DNA of 64,000 bases from Leidyana gryllorum EB-2025a (lineage: Eukaryota > Apicomplexa), in NCBI GenBank assembly GCA_048772705.1, contig JBLWGC010000051.1, positions 248,001 to 312,000 on the forward strand, given 5' to 3'. Below the pieces are notes generated by a model. The model was given only the letters and a program-made list of their open reading frames with translations, did not search any database and was not told the origin of the DNA. The translations under genes were made by a program, and so were the position numbers. Of the stretch, positions 9,312 to 21,175 are shown one piece after another. Each line of letters opens with the position of its first letter. The stretch's first letter is position 1.

Positions 9312-10469
9312 ATGGAATTCGGGTTTGTGCTCGATGTTCGGTTAGAAGAGGACTCGAAAGGGAGCGATTGCATCGATGAAGATAAGCTTTTGGATGCCGT
9401 TGAGCTGCCCAAAGTGACTGAGGATGTTAGGTGGAACAGAATATCGATGGAGAGCATATTGGATGACAATCGGATGATGGAGCTCTCTGCGCCGTACATG
9501 CCCCTCTTGGTATTGAGTGATGAGGAAACTGAAGAATATGCCACAACACTCCGGAGAAGTAAAAGGCCACGCCTCGACGGCGAGACGGCAGCACACGAGG
9601 GGGCTGGTGACGAAAAGGACGATGAAGAGTCTAAGGCGGTACAAGCTATATTCAAGGAGAGGGGGTGGGGCCAGATACGTGTTCTGGACGACCGGCTGGA
9701 GGTGCTGGCGATGTCGAAGAAAATGAAGCAGCTTGGGGATGCGGCACCGCTATGGAGCCAAGGACCGTTGGTTGCTGATCTGTTGAGAGTGGTTGGCAAG
9801 ACAAACGGACTGGACGCAAGCAAGTTCTGGATGCCGCCGCCTGGAGATTCTCAGACCCCCAGCAGTATAGTATGTCTTGACGTAGGGTGCGGAGTTTGTC
9901 GAGACGCCATAGTCCTTTGCCGGGCTGGGTGGAATGTTGTGGCTGTGGACCAGCGGAACGTGTTGCTGCGTAACGGACGTGGGTTGGCTGAGAGACTGGG
10001 TGTGGGTACCAGTGTTTTTGAGAACGGAGAGTTGACACAGAGTACTACTGGAAAGCACAAAGGCTTTGGGCATCTGGTGACTGTCCGGTCAACCATCAAG
10101 AAGACGATTCCACACACAATAGAACTGGCAGCAACAGCTCTTCGTCGGCGGTTGGAGAACGATAGAGCGGATCAGACTAAGGCAGCTGAGGGTTACGATG
10201 TGGTGTACTGTTCAAGATTTCTGGTGCGGTCGATCCTGGGAGAGTTGATAAAATTGCCCAAGACAGCGTTCGCCTTCCACCATTTCTTGGAGGGCAGCGA
10301 GCGGCCGATTGAAGCCGATTTGGTATTGCGACGGAACGAACTGAGGGAACTAGCAGAGCAGAGTTCGTTGACAGTTGATATGGATGAGGAGATGGAGATA
10401 ATAGATGGTGTAGGACGTCGACGAATGAGTATGTTCATCGCCAGTGTCAATCTTTTTTCGACTAAATAG
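9312..10469 (+). CDS. Class I SAM-dependent methyltransferase
   Basis: Single exon, about 385 residues from the ATG at 9312; the frame is open a little further upstream but with no better ATG. Residues 1-130 are acidic and possibly disordered, with a basic SKRPRLDGE patch that could be a nuclear signal. The catalytic domain starts near residue 175: motif I is IVCLDVGCGVCRDAIVLC, followed by WNVVAVDQRNVLLR (motif II acidic residue) and, near the end, ELRELAEQSSLTVDMDEEME. The order fits a small-molecule or RNA/protein methyltransferase of the TehB-like type. Substrate cannot be told. The stop is 7 nt before the next plus-strand ATG. Confidence 0.65.
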   Translation: MEFGFVLDVRLEEDSKGSDCIDEDKLLDAVELPKVTEDVRWNRISMESILDDNRMMELSAPYMPLLVLSDEETEEYATTLRRSKRPRLDGETAAHEGAGDEKDDEESKAVQAIFKERGWGQIRVLDDRLEVLAMSKKMKQLGDAAPLWSQGPLVADLLRVVGKTNGLDASKFWMPPPGDSQTPSSIVCLDVGCGVCRDAIVLCRAGWNVVAVDQRNVLLRNGRGLAERLGVGTSVFENGELTQSTTGKHKGFGHLVTVRSTIKKTIPHTIELAATALRRRLENDRADQTKAAEGYDVVYCSRFLVRSILGELIKLPKTAFAFHHFLEGSERPIEADLVLRRNELRELAEQSSLTVDMDEEMEIIDGVGRRRMSMFIASVNLFSTK

Positions 10470-10476
10470 GGTCCGT

Positions 10477-12402
10477 ATGCGCGCTCTGGTGCCCTCCTCC
10501 CTAAGTAACCCTCGAATCTTATTCTGCTGTGCAGCACCTCTGCTCGAAGATGAGCTCGCAGCAGACCTCAGCAACGTGAGCCTCTCTTGGATACAGTTAT
10601 CGAATTAGTGGTTTGTTCTTGTTGCAGGTAAGGGTGAGGCTTCCTGATGTCTGTTGAATACGGAGTAGCAGGTTCTGCGCCACTCTCCCGGCATGTGTAG
10701 CTAAGCTGTTTTCTCCCTGTCTCCCATCACCTGTTGATCACGCCTTACCCCCATCTTCTCCCCAGGCCCCTCGCACGGAAGCACAACCCAGGCGTTCGAG
10801 TGTGTTGAGATTCCCAACAGGACCCATCCCATCACATGGCGTCATCACCCAAACTACTCGGCCTGAGACCCAAGGGTCACGCGCACAACCGCGCCAAATC
10901 TCCATTTTAGGTTCTAACCTCGCTGACGAGCAAAGACCGCCTATGCTTGCGCGGAAGCTCTCCGCAACGTCGGATGTCAGCATGAAATTACCACCACGTT
11001 CCACCGTGAAACAGGTCTCGATCGATCTGGAATCTTTGCGATCAGGCCGAAGGCCGCCGATGGTACTCAAAGCCTCCCACCCTGAGGAAAGAGCGCCCTC
11101 CATATCGAGCAAGTTGGGAGACAAGACCCCACCGGTGACACCAAGAAGTGTGAAATCTCGTGCTATCTCTGGAGATTCTGAAAGCGGACTTCGCTCGTCC
11201 GTGCTTCGGCTACCTTCCTTTGATGCGGTCACCATTGAGTCACAAAGGGGACTGGCCAACCAGATCGACAGCTCGCGGACACTCTCGCGTCAGCCAACTC
11301 TCCCACGACAGCCGTCGCTGACTCGTCAGCCATCAAAAGCAGCATCAGTGCATCGGAGCGGCAAGTCACCTCTCTCAGGAGATACCGAATTACCATCTGT
11401 GCGGGCCACCCCCACTGCTACCAAACCTTCTCCGAGGCTATCCGTGACCACCGTCGGCGATATGCGGACTTCAAATGTCACCACCCCCCAGACTCTCAAA
11501 AGGTCAAGGCTGCGGGCATCTCGGCCGAACGAGGATCCGACCGCCACTGCCCTAAAGTCTCCAAAGGTTTTTGATTTCGCAGATACCCCCTGCTACCGGT
11601 CTGTGGCTGAAGTAAGTGTTCGTCGTCATTCATTATCTCGCTCGCTCGGTGCAGGAGTTGAACGCGGACACGAGTGGCAAGCCCAAGACCCCCACCGCTG
11701 CCTCCAAGACCCTCACAACCGTAAGGATTAGGTGGATAGCGACACCTTTGTTACTGGAGCATCTGCGACAGCTCAAGAGGACTGGCGATATGCTAGTGCT
11801 CAAAGGACTTCCCGTGACAATGATTCCAGTCGGACGCCACTTTGCCCGCAAACAAGTGGTCATTTACATGGATAATTCTCTACAAGTGAGTTTGGGATTG
11901 ATGGGATCACTTGTGGCCACTCTCTCCTTTACCACAGCAAATCTGGTGGGACGCTGGAAAACGGTTTTCCTTCAAGTTGCTCAACGTAAGCCGTTTGGAA
12001 CGTGAGGTTTCTTTCTGAGCACACGATTTGCGAAGCTATATGTGGCTCTCGATTGGGTTGGAATTCTTCGAACATCTCGTTTGTATCCTCATTTGGTGAG
12101 TCTCATACTAATGATAGGCGAAAATGAGGTGCCTAACTCAACAACAGGCGAGCCCTTCCATAACTTCCTTATCGGACACGGAACGACGTCAGTTGATGGT
12201 ACTTGAGGTGAGGCGGTTTTACAATGATGATTGATAATGCATTGTTTTATCGAGGCAGTTTGTTGATCATAATCAGTACCTACAACGGCAATGGATGCTA
12301 GTTGAGCCTGGTCATAGCACCGCCGAATTGGCGAGCTTACTGCAGACTGTTCGGCATTATCAGCGGCAGCAAGCTAACCTTGCTGAAGGCAATTCGCCCT
12401 AA
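10477..12402 (+). CDS. Multi-exon protein, Ser-rich N-terminus and folded C-terminus, unknown
   Basis: Seven exons (10477-10575, 10766-11611, 11655-11885, 11938-11985, 12036-12095, 12148-12207, 12259-12402) give 495 residues with consistent phase. The later introns are 43, 52, 50, 52 and 51 nt; the first is 190 nt. The N-terminal 300 residues are disordered, rich in Ser/Arg/Pro, with short repeats around residues 205-225 (SRQPTLPRQPSLTRQPS). A folded region follows (RIRWIATPLLLEHLRQLK through LYVALDWVGILRTSRLYPHL) and a helical tail. No family recognised. The first exon was chosen because only the ATG at 10477 keeps phase into exon 2. The short Arg-Gln-Pro-Ser repeats look like phosphorylation targets, but that is inference. 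Confidence 0.55.
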
Positions 12403-12414
12403 ATTTTTCGACTC

Positions 12415-13307
12415 ATGCCTCGGAAAAGTTGGTGCACCACAAATGATAGCTCCGAGAAGACAGAAGCCACAATAGATACATACTTGCAGGAGTCTTTGCG
12501 CTGGGATGAAGCGGACATCGCGGTTGTGGCGCCCTTCATCAGGGCTTTGTCCAAAAATGAGCCTCTCAAAGCAGGTCTTCCCCCTACTCCGGTAACAATG
12601 AAAGACGCTCTGAACTATGGTGAGTGGCTTAGATTAGTGAGTGATTTTCGTGGACCCGCCGCCGTTCAGATCGACTGCTCGGAAGCTTGATAGAGCTCAA
12701 TATTTTGGACCTGAGCCAAGAAGTGGCGACTGCCAGTTTCATTGCTTGGCTGGTCGAAGCGAAGTTGGAGACCGCTGGTCCTTTGCTTGTATCTGTTTCG
12801 ATAGGCAACCCTAGAGCCAACAAAGTGGTACCAGCCTTTCTTTCTCGAACAGAGGAGCTCTCGTCGTCGGACAAAATCGACTATATAATCAGAGTGCTTA
12901 CTCGAGGATTGACCACAGCTGCTCCCAGCCAAGCACGAGCTCTTTTTGCCGACTCTAAAATCGATCGAGCCCGTTTCATCAGACTCATCATTGCCAAACT
13001 AGAGGCCCCCTGTTTGGATGAGTCAAAACGGTTCAGACTGCAGCCATCAGATCTCGTTAACCTCTTACAGTTGACAGTGATGGGCTTTTCGGGCTCACCT
13101 TCCTCTGCGAAACCTGAAGAAGACGAAGTCCACAATCAGGCCTTCTGGACTGTCCTAAAGACCAATCTCAAGGACTACCCCAACTGCATGGCCGTGGCTT
13201 CTGCGACAGCTTCTCCTTCTTCAAGTCAGAAATCTCTCCCTCCGACCGGGGTGCCAGCCGCTATAGCTCCCGACGTTGAGCAGTTCGAGATTGATATATT
13301 GGTGTGA
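12415..13307 (+). CDS. Unknown helical protein
   Basis: Two exons, 12415-12619 and 12670-13307, with a 50-nt intron; 280 residues. The junction was placed at TTCAG because it alone joins the two open frames (codon GAT). Mostly helical (VATASFIAWLVEAKLE, KIDYIIRVLTRGL, ARFIRLIIAKLEAP), with a Ser/Pro-rich stretch before an acidic C-terminus (PDVEQFEIDILV). I do not recognise it. It sits 12 nt after the previous stop and 15 nt before the RAD50 start, all on the same strand. Confidence 0.5.
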
Positions 13308-13322
13308 CAAAAAAACAACCAC

Positions 13323-16300
13323 ATGTGTACGATCAATAAGCTCGGAATTCGTGGCATCCGCTCCTTTTCTCCAAACACCCTTGAAACCATCAAGTTTGAC
13401 AAACCACTCACACTCATCGTCGGCCATAATGGTGCCGGGAAAACTGTGGGTTTATTCCCCACCTACTTTTATCAATCGCGCATGTCGTCGTAGACCATCG
13501 TAGAATGTCTCAAGATGGCCACTACGGGGGAGGTGCCTCCCAGTGCCAACAAAGGGCAGAACTTCCTCCACGACCCGCGTGTAAGCCTCGCTCGGTGGTA
13601 TACTGCTTAGCACCTCCTACTCTATACTCCAGCTACTTGGACTGAACGAGGTCAAAGGCCAAATCCGATTGATCTTTACGAACGTTGTCCAAGCCGAGGT
13701 GGCAGTCATTCGTAGTTTTCAACTAACTAATACTCGCGACCGGAAAGGAGGTGTGAAAGCGTCTTTCAAAGCACTCGACGCTTTGGTTCAGCTCAAGGAC
13801 GCTGGCGGGAATCTCAAGAGCACCAGCAACAAATGTGTCGATACCAATGCCACAATCTCAAGTTTGATGGGAGTACCGAAACCCGTCCTGGAGAATGGTG
13901 AGGATCAGTCCTCACACTCCACCGACCGTCGACTCAATAATCTGAACTGCAGTCATTTTTTGTCACCAGGAGGACGGGGGGTGGCCGCTGTCGGACACGG
14001 GCACACTCAAGAAGAAGTTCGACGATCTGTTCGGTTCGTCCAGATTCACTAAAGCCCTCGATCTACTAAGCGCAATGCGCAAGAATTATACCAAGTTGGC
14101 CAAGGACAAACAACAGCACCACGAGCTCTTGGACAAAGACTTTGCGGCAGTAAGCAACAAAGACGACACCCCATTATGCCATTTGGTCGTCAGTTGAGAG
14201 ACCTGCGAGAAAAGTCTGATAGTTGTATGGCTAAAGAAAGCACTCTATGTGAAGCCATAGAGTCCCTCCTCGAGAAGCAGAATGAAGCCGAACGAGAATT
14301 GAAGGAGATACAGCAAAAGTTGGGGAGTGTTGCTCATGTAGATGCCGAGTGGAGTGTATTGGATCGACAAGTCAAAGAGTAAGACATCAACTTTAGAGGT
14401 GGACAAGAAGCGCTCCCGACGCCACAGGTGTACTCAGAAGCTCGAGACATTGGAGGCGTGCCTTGATGAACAGTATGACGAGACCCATGAGGAGCTAAAG
14501 ACGATCAAAGAGTCGTTTGCCGAGCAGAGTGCTACCGATGATCAGGACTTGACAACTGCCCGGTCCATGTTGAAGGAATGTGAGGCCAAGTTGAGGTCGG
14601 CGACTTCCACGAGAGATAGTTTACAACAAAAGGTACGCAAGCAGCGCCGCGCCTCCTCCCTAACGAACGACTGTTGATAGAGCATGGATTATGTTCGCGC
14701 TCAAGAGCGACTGGTGGCAGCTCAAGAACGATTGGCGGCATTGTGTCACAAAGCAGACGAGATCGTTGAGAGTGACGACACCGGAACTCTTTCGAGCGCC
14801 ATCACCGGCCGCCTCAGCACCGCAACGACACAAAAGGAGAGACTGCGGCTTGTTAGGTGAGCTATTTGTTGAGTGCCCAATACTCCTTCCCGCCCCCACC
14901 CCCGCCAGTGCCCTCCAATCGGCTATCAAAACAATGGAGAAAAGAGCAACGGACCAGCTGAACATCAAGCTGCAAGCGCTCAAAGACAAAATCAAGACAT
15001 TGGAAGACGAACTAACGAATAAAGAGGGTGAGTGGGTCAGCCTCTGTGGTCGACCTCCAACATGTGTCAGCGGCGAGAAACGACTTGTCGAGCCGCCTCG
15101 CAGCCGCCAAGGCAACAGCGGAGGCCAGACGGAGGGAGGAGAATGAGCGAGACGCAGTTCTGAGAGACATAGCCAAGATCGAGAAGAATCTTGCGGGCTC
15201 TGAGGAGTTGGGTGACTGGATCAAAGAGGTGGAAGAAAAGTTCGAACAGGCCAACGCAGATCGCCAGACGTACGAAGAAGAAATTGACATTGTTCAGGCT
15301 AAACTTGGTCGGCTGGATGCAGTGCGGGAGAAGAACGAGAAGTTACAGACAGCTCGGGCTCGCGTAGCGGACCTCGAGAGTCGCGCCACTGGCCTCCAGG
15401 AGCAATATTTGACGAGCGAACTTAGCACATCTGATGTGTATCTCCATCTCGTTGCTGAAGTGGGCCCTTTTGACGCGAGCACATGGGCAAGAGCTATCCC
15501 TCGAGCCTATGCCAGAGCGCGTCAGGTACAAAGCCGAAGTCAAACAGGTCTGCACCGAGCAACCGCGGACCTGGGCCAAGCCCAGAGCCGCGTGGAGATG
15601 GCACAAAAGAGGGTACGAGACACCGAGGATGACGTGAATGTCCTGCGACAACGACTGCGTGAGACGGCCGGCACCGACTCGACTCGCAGATTCTCGGAGA
15701 AGCTCGGCAGTTTGAAGGAGGAAACGGATATGGCGTTGAAAGAGTCAATGGTGGCACGCAACGCCGAAGAGATGTACTCGAACTACTTTGAGTGTGAGGG
15801 GCATCAATGGACCTCTCAATTTAATGATTGGATTTCATCGCAGATTCTATCCAAAAGAAGAAGTGTGCGTTCTGCACTCGCGCGTTCAAAGACACCAAAG
15901 AGATGGAGAACTTCAAGAGGCATTTGGATCAACGGATTCAGAAACTTCCCGCTCAGATCTCAGCAACAGCAGACGCGTATTCTGAGAAGAAATCAGAATT
16001 GGAGAAGATCGAAAAGTGAGATTGGGGGACCACATATTGCCAACTTCCTCACCTCCTTCAAACAGACTCAAAGAGGAAGTCGCGAGACTGGTCCACCTCC
16101 AGGAAAAGGAACTGCCGCTCTTGAAAGAGGAAGTCACTCAGGCAGTACAATCGCTGACCGAAGCACAGGATGTGTTGACACAGGCACAGGCTGCTGCCAA
16201 GCAGGCTGAGGTCGATGTGGTACACTACAAGACTTTGGAACGTCTCGTGTCAGACCTGGAGAGCATCGGAATGGAATCAGCGGCAGCTCAGTGGTGAGTG

Positions 16301-18169
16301 GGTAATCAATCACCGGCCGATATGACTCTCGCCCCTTTTCTCTCGCAGTGAAGTGTCGGACTGGGAGAGTGAGATACAGACTGCACTGACCCCTGGAGGG
16401 AAGATGGGTCGTAAACGAGCACGATCGCAGATGGAGGAGAGTCTCAGTATTGATGATCTTCCCCGTCTCAAAGCCACGGAGCAGGAATTGAGGACGAAGA
16501 TTCAAAAAGCGAGTTCCGAATACCGACTGGCCGCAGAGCAGTTGGACGTGAACAGGAAGAGGCAGCAAGAGTGGGCTGTTCAACGAGGGTTTCTGCGGGA
16601 CAGGAAGCAGCGTTTAGAGACAATCACGAAAGACCTCAACGAAGCGAGTGGTCGAGCATTGAGCCCCTCCGAGATGCGATCTGCCGAGGCGGATGTGAGC
16701 TTGGCAGAGCAAGCCATAAGTCAAGTCCGAACGACTATTGAAGCGGTGCGGGGCCAGGCGGAGCAATGCCGGAACGAAATAATGTTGGCCGCACGGCGGG
16801 TGGCACAGCATACCTCAGTCATCTCGTCAATGAGCCACGAATTAGCCGAGGCTCAGAGTACAATAACGCAGCTGGAGGTGGAGCTGCAAAACCACAACCA
16901 CATAGCGTCACGCCTGAACACAGCGAGCGCGGAGGTGGAACGGTGTGAGAAAGTGGTCGAGACTGCTCGGAGAGAGGTGGAAGAGGTGGAGACCCGTATT
17001 AAAGAGCGTCAAGAGATGGAAGAAACCTTACGGAAGAATCTGGAAGTTCATGAACTACGCGATCAAGTCTCCCGGTTGAAGAGTCAGCAAGTCGCCCTGC
17101 AGACACAGGCAAACTGCACCGACATCTCGGCGGTCCGGGAGGCTTGCCGCGTCGCACAAGACCGGGTGACTGAACTCCAGCGCGGCGCGTAAGTGGAGTT
17201 GCCCACATACTGGAAGACAAACTGCTTTCAGAGCTGTGAAAGAGGGCGAGAGGACCGCCAATAGGGAATGGATAAAGCAATTGGGTCAGGAAATGAGTCA
17301 TAGCAGATTTAAGGGGCTCGAGAAAGCCTTGTCAGATGCCGAAGTGGAGTGTATGACACTCGATCTCGCTGCCAAGGTGGGGCAGTGTCCTGCCACTGTG
17401 CTGTGTCTCAGCTTCATGTCTATTTATTGTTCACAGGATCTCAAGCGGTACCATTCAGCGCTCGACAGAGCCCTGATGATCTATCACACGGAGAAGGTGA
17501 GTGGGGAAATGGACGAAAAGACTGCACTCGATCGTAGATGAAGGAGATCAACCTGACGATTCGAGAGCTGTGGCAACAGATATACCGCGGCAACGATATC
17601 GAGTGCATTGCAATCCGTTCATCGACTGAGAGTTCAGACGCAGCAACAGAAGCTGTGGCAGGTGTCGCTGGGTCGCGGTCTTACAACTACCGTGTGGTGA
17701 TGATAAAAGATGGGGTCGAACTGGATATGAAGGGTCGCTGCTCTGCCGGGCAGAAAGTGCTGGCGTGCCTCGTAATCAGGCTCGCCCTGGCCGAATCATT
17801 CGCAGTTCAATGTGGTGTGATGACGCTCGACGAGCCAACCACCAATCTCGACAGAAAGAATGTGGAGGTAAGAAGAAAGAGTTCCTCCCTCTGATATGGA
17901 GCCGCCGTTTTAGTCTCTGGCTCGGGCATTGTCAGATCTGATCGAGGCACGGCGCCAGAATTCAAATTTCCAGGTGAGACACACACCGTCGTCACAGAGA
18001 CAGAAGAAAGGAGAGACGTCGTATATCACTTTTCCTCTTGTAGCTCATACTCATCACGCACGATGAGGAGTTTGTGAGCTATCTCCAAAGGTTCGATGCA
18101 TCAGACCACTTCTACCAAGTACGCAAAGACGAACATGGACATTCCACAATCCGAGCTCTGCAATTCTAA
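13323..18169 (+). CDS. RAD50: DNA double-strand-break repair ATPase RAD50
   Basis: SMC-like ATPase of the MRE11-RAD50 complex, which tethers and processes DNA ends in the nucleus. Many micro-introns (for example 13446-13493, 48 nt) split it; after splicing the length is roughly the family's 1,300 residues. Seen in order: N-terminal [15 protein letters not shown]; Walker [12 protein letters not shown] at the exon 1/2 junction; [13 protein letters not shown]; the Q-loop [15 protein letters not shown] spanning the 13900s intron; long coiled coils; a zinc hook with Cys-Ala-Phe-Cys at 15864-15875 (usual form Cys-Pro-x-Cys); a second coiled coil; the signature motif [20 protein letters not shown] near 17730; Walker [13 protein letters not shown] near 17820; and the H-loop [10 protein letters not shown]. 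Last exon ends RALQF. Identification is secure; individual splice sites inside the coiled coils are less so. Confidence 0.93.
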
Positions 18170-18480
18170 AAAAGCCAGCGGGCCAGCTCCCTCCCGGCCA
18201 CGGAACCACCAACGCATCTAGTCACACTTTAGTCCTCCCCGAAGAGAAAGAAGTTCACTGGCGTACTCTCTTTCTCTCTCTCTCTCGCGGGACGACAAAT
18301 GTAACAACAATATATGATTCTGGCCATACAAACCATCCGTCCATCCAACAACTGCTTGGCCAGCTCCGATGGTGTTCGACGGGGGTCTCTCACTCCGACC
18401 GCACCGCACAGTCAGTTGTATATAGATGAGTGCAATCATCAACGTACCCTTGTCTCGTGTATATGAAGGAGGATTAATCG
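18170..18480. other. 311-nt spacer between convergent 3' ends
   Basis: No gene seen. It lies between the RAD50 stop and the THP3-like stop and is one of the longest gene-free stretches in the window. It contains a CT-dinucleotide run at about 18266-18287 and probably both polyadenylation regions. No tRNA-like or stem-loop structure stood out. Confidence 0.6.
18266..18287. repeat. CT-rich simple repeat
   Basis: Run of CT dinucleotides with one TTT interruption in the spacer between the convergent RAD50 and THP3-like 3' ends. Confidence 0.8.
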
Positions 18481-21094
18481 CTAGCCCATCGCCTTGACCT
18501 TCTTGGACAACAACGGACTTGCCAAAAATAATGCCTGCGACTGTCGACAGTCAATAACACCGTCTTTGGTGAACACGGCCTGTTGTGATCTGCGCAATGA
18601 GCATTGGTCGTGGGTGAGCAGAAACAAAGACCACTTACACAAGAAATTGAGTTGCTTCCTCGTGGTCAACGAACCCAAGCCATTTCACCACCTGTTCGAC
18701 ATTCAACTGATAATGAGCTCTGAAACGGGGAGGCAAATTTGAATTCCAAGTCGATCAGTGTAGGAAGTACCCACTTGCTGAGTAGAATGAGATAAAGGAT
18801 CCGAATCTTGGGCAACAGAACGCGAAGGATGCAGCGACTCAGGTGAGGAGTCTCACAATTTGGCAGTTTTTTCGCCCAACCCACTGCCTCCGCCTCTCGC
18901 ACTGCCTGAAGGGTGAATTCTTGTGAATCTGAATCGTTGGCGTTGTTCCGCGATCTCCAACGCGTCTCAAACTCTTTGACAATCTTTCGAACTGTGCGCA
19001 ACTCCTCAAATCTCTGCTGATGTAAGGAGGTCTGGTGCACGGTGCCAATGAGCTTGAACGCTCGGCAATAGTTGCCCTCTGATAGGGCTTTTCGTAATTG
19101 TGATACCCACTGAACAGCTTCTGATTCGAGCAACACGGAGTCAGCAGCTCTCAAAATCTTCCAGAAAGCAGCCTCCAAATTATTGACTGCCGCATAGAGC
19201 AGCCGCTGGGCGAGTACTTCAGCCTGAAAATACAGGATTGAAGGAGTGATGCCTCTACTTGAGAACTCACTGTGGGTGAAAAGTCGAGTTTACGCTCCAG
19301 GACCTCCATCTGTCCCTGACATTGATTGAACTGACCGAGATCGTGATAAATCTGACTGATCCTGGCATTCACAGAATACACGAAATATAGGAAGTGTGAC
19401 GAAATTCCCTGCACCACATAATCCTGGCGGATAGATCGCAATTGCTCATCAAGATATAAGTATGGACATGATCCCGACCCATCCCTCGGGGCCGCCTCCA
19501 CCCTCTCGAAGAACTTATTCAGTACATGGAAGAACGACTGATGCAATGCTTGCGGGGTTCGAACCTGAATTTGGGAGACACACACATTTTAGAAAAGATG
19601 GAAAATGTCAGCGTTGCTTACCAGGGCTGGATCTGGCGGCCCACACAGCCTCAAATAAGGCTTTTCCAGGACGGTGGACTTTCCTGCCACTTTAGCAGTT
19701 GAGGCATTTAGAGCCAACTTCTCCTGCCATGTCAATGGACGAAGTGTACCACCACCACTGGACGTTGAGTCGGTGGTATCGAGAAGAGGATTGCTGGTAG
19801 TGGTTGCTCGCGGGGAACTGAGATCGAACCGAGCTGCACGCGCTCGGCGGCGCTCCATCTCAGCTCGCGTCATTGGACCCTTCGGTGGGGCAGCGGGTTG
19901 TGGAGAATCTACATGGAAAGCCGCAGGAAGCTGATCAGAGAGAGGGATATAGGTGATCTTGGCTGCGTCGCTACTGATGGAGACTGTACGTTTCCGGTTG
20001 GGAGCAGATAATCGAGCTCTCTTGGTTGGAACAGCCTCAGAAGAGGACACAGAACTGAGAGGAGACTCGGCAGCAGCAGTAGCAGCAGGTGGCTCTTCAG
20101 TGTGGGTGGTGGAGGAGGGAGGTACCCATAGTCTTTTTCTGCTCTTACCGCCTACTGGGGTTGGAGCAGGTTGCTGATTATCGTAATAACCGGGAAGTGT
20201 TTCTGTGTATTGCTGCGGATCTTTCATTGTCCGAATCACAATAGCGGGTGTTGGTGTCTGAAGCGCTAACCAGCGCATAGCCGCACCCTCCTCGGGACCA
20301 CGAGAAACCCCTGCCACCACCATCTTGAGGAAGTCGGTGACTGTTTGCCGCCACTGGTCAGAGTTCCCATCAAAATCAGCGGGCTGGTGGCTGAGCGCCG
20401 AGTACGCGCGCTGTAACCACCTCTGCCCCAATATGCGCGTCGCTGCGTTGTTTCCAGGAATGGTGACGTCGGTGGGCTTTTCGTCCCCCCCAAACCGCGT
20501 AGCCGTCTTAGCACAGTCTCTGTTGAGTGTCAGGTTCGGGAAGGACCTCTCTTTGGCAATAAAGGGTGGAGGAGGTGGAGGGGGCGCAAAGTGCATTGCC
20601 AGAGGCTGTGGCTGTTGTTGCGCCAGCGCGGCACTCGTCATCAAAGCCATCATCTGTTGAATACGCTCTTGGGGTTGGGCGCCCAACTTTGCTTGCAAGT
20701 TCTCCGCCGCCACGTAGCCGGAGTACTCCAACAAGCCCTGCGCTACGGCCGCCGCAAAGTTGTGCCCCCCAGAAGCTGAATCGCTATGCATAGCTCGAAC
20801 CGCCGCGGTGTAGAGATAGAGGCTGTGCGCTGGGTTGGTCTCAAAGGTTTGCTGCACGCACAACTGAGCGTTACGTCGCGCCAACTCCTCCGGTGTTCCA
20901 TTCGCCATCCACGCCTGAACCTGCCGGTTTACTTCCGCGTTTCTAATGGCCTGCCACCGAGAGATGATTACTCCAGTCAACCACCCTACCTGGATATAAC
21001 GTTGGAGTCGGGGATCCCCCACACTGATCAGATTCGAGATAGAACTGCTGTTACCAGAAGCCATGTCGATTGATGATAATGGGGCTGTTAACAT
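18481..21094 (-). CDS. SAC3/GANP domain protein, THP3/LENG8-like
   Basis: Eukaryotic SAC3-family protein of the THP3/LENG8 branch, associated with PCI-type complexes in mRNA biogenesis and export in the nucleus. Exon 1 (21094-19630 region) codes a long N-terminal part that is helical at first, then disordered and rich in Pro/Ser/Thr. It ends with the branch's hallmark before the SAC3 domain: LEKPYLRLCGPPDPALV. The next exon begins with RTPQALHQSFFHVLNK, then YLYLDEQLRSIRQDYVVQGI and ARISQIYHDLGQFNQCQGQM, the core SAC3 signature. The following exons give helical PCI-like repeats and a short C-terminal exon stopping at 18481. A second in-frame Met at 21064 is an equally good start. Family call is strong; exact exon edges near the end are approximate. 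Confidence 0.85.
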
Positions 21095-21175
21095 CTGTTC
21101 GGTTGGAATTTTTTCGGGCCCCCGCCCGGCACAGGTGCATGCACGCGCGTGTCTATACGGTTTTGGGACAGCAGA

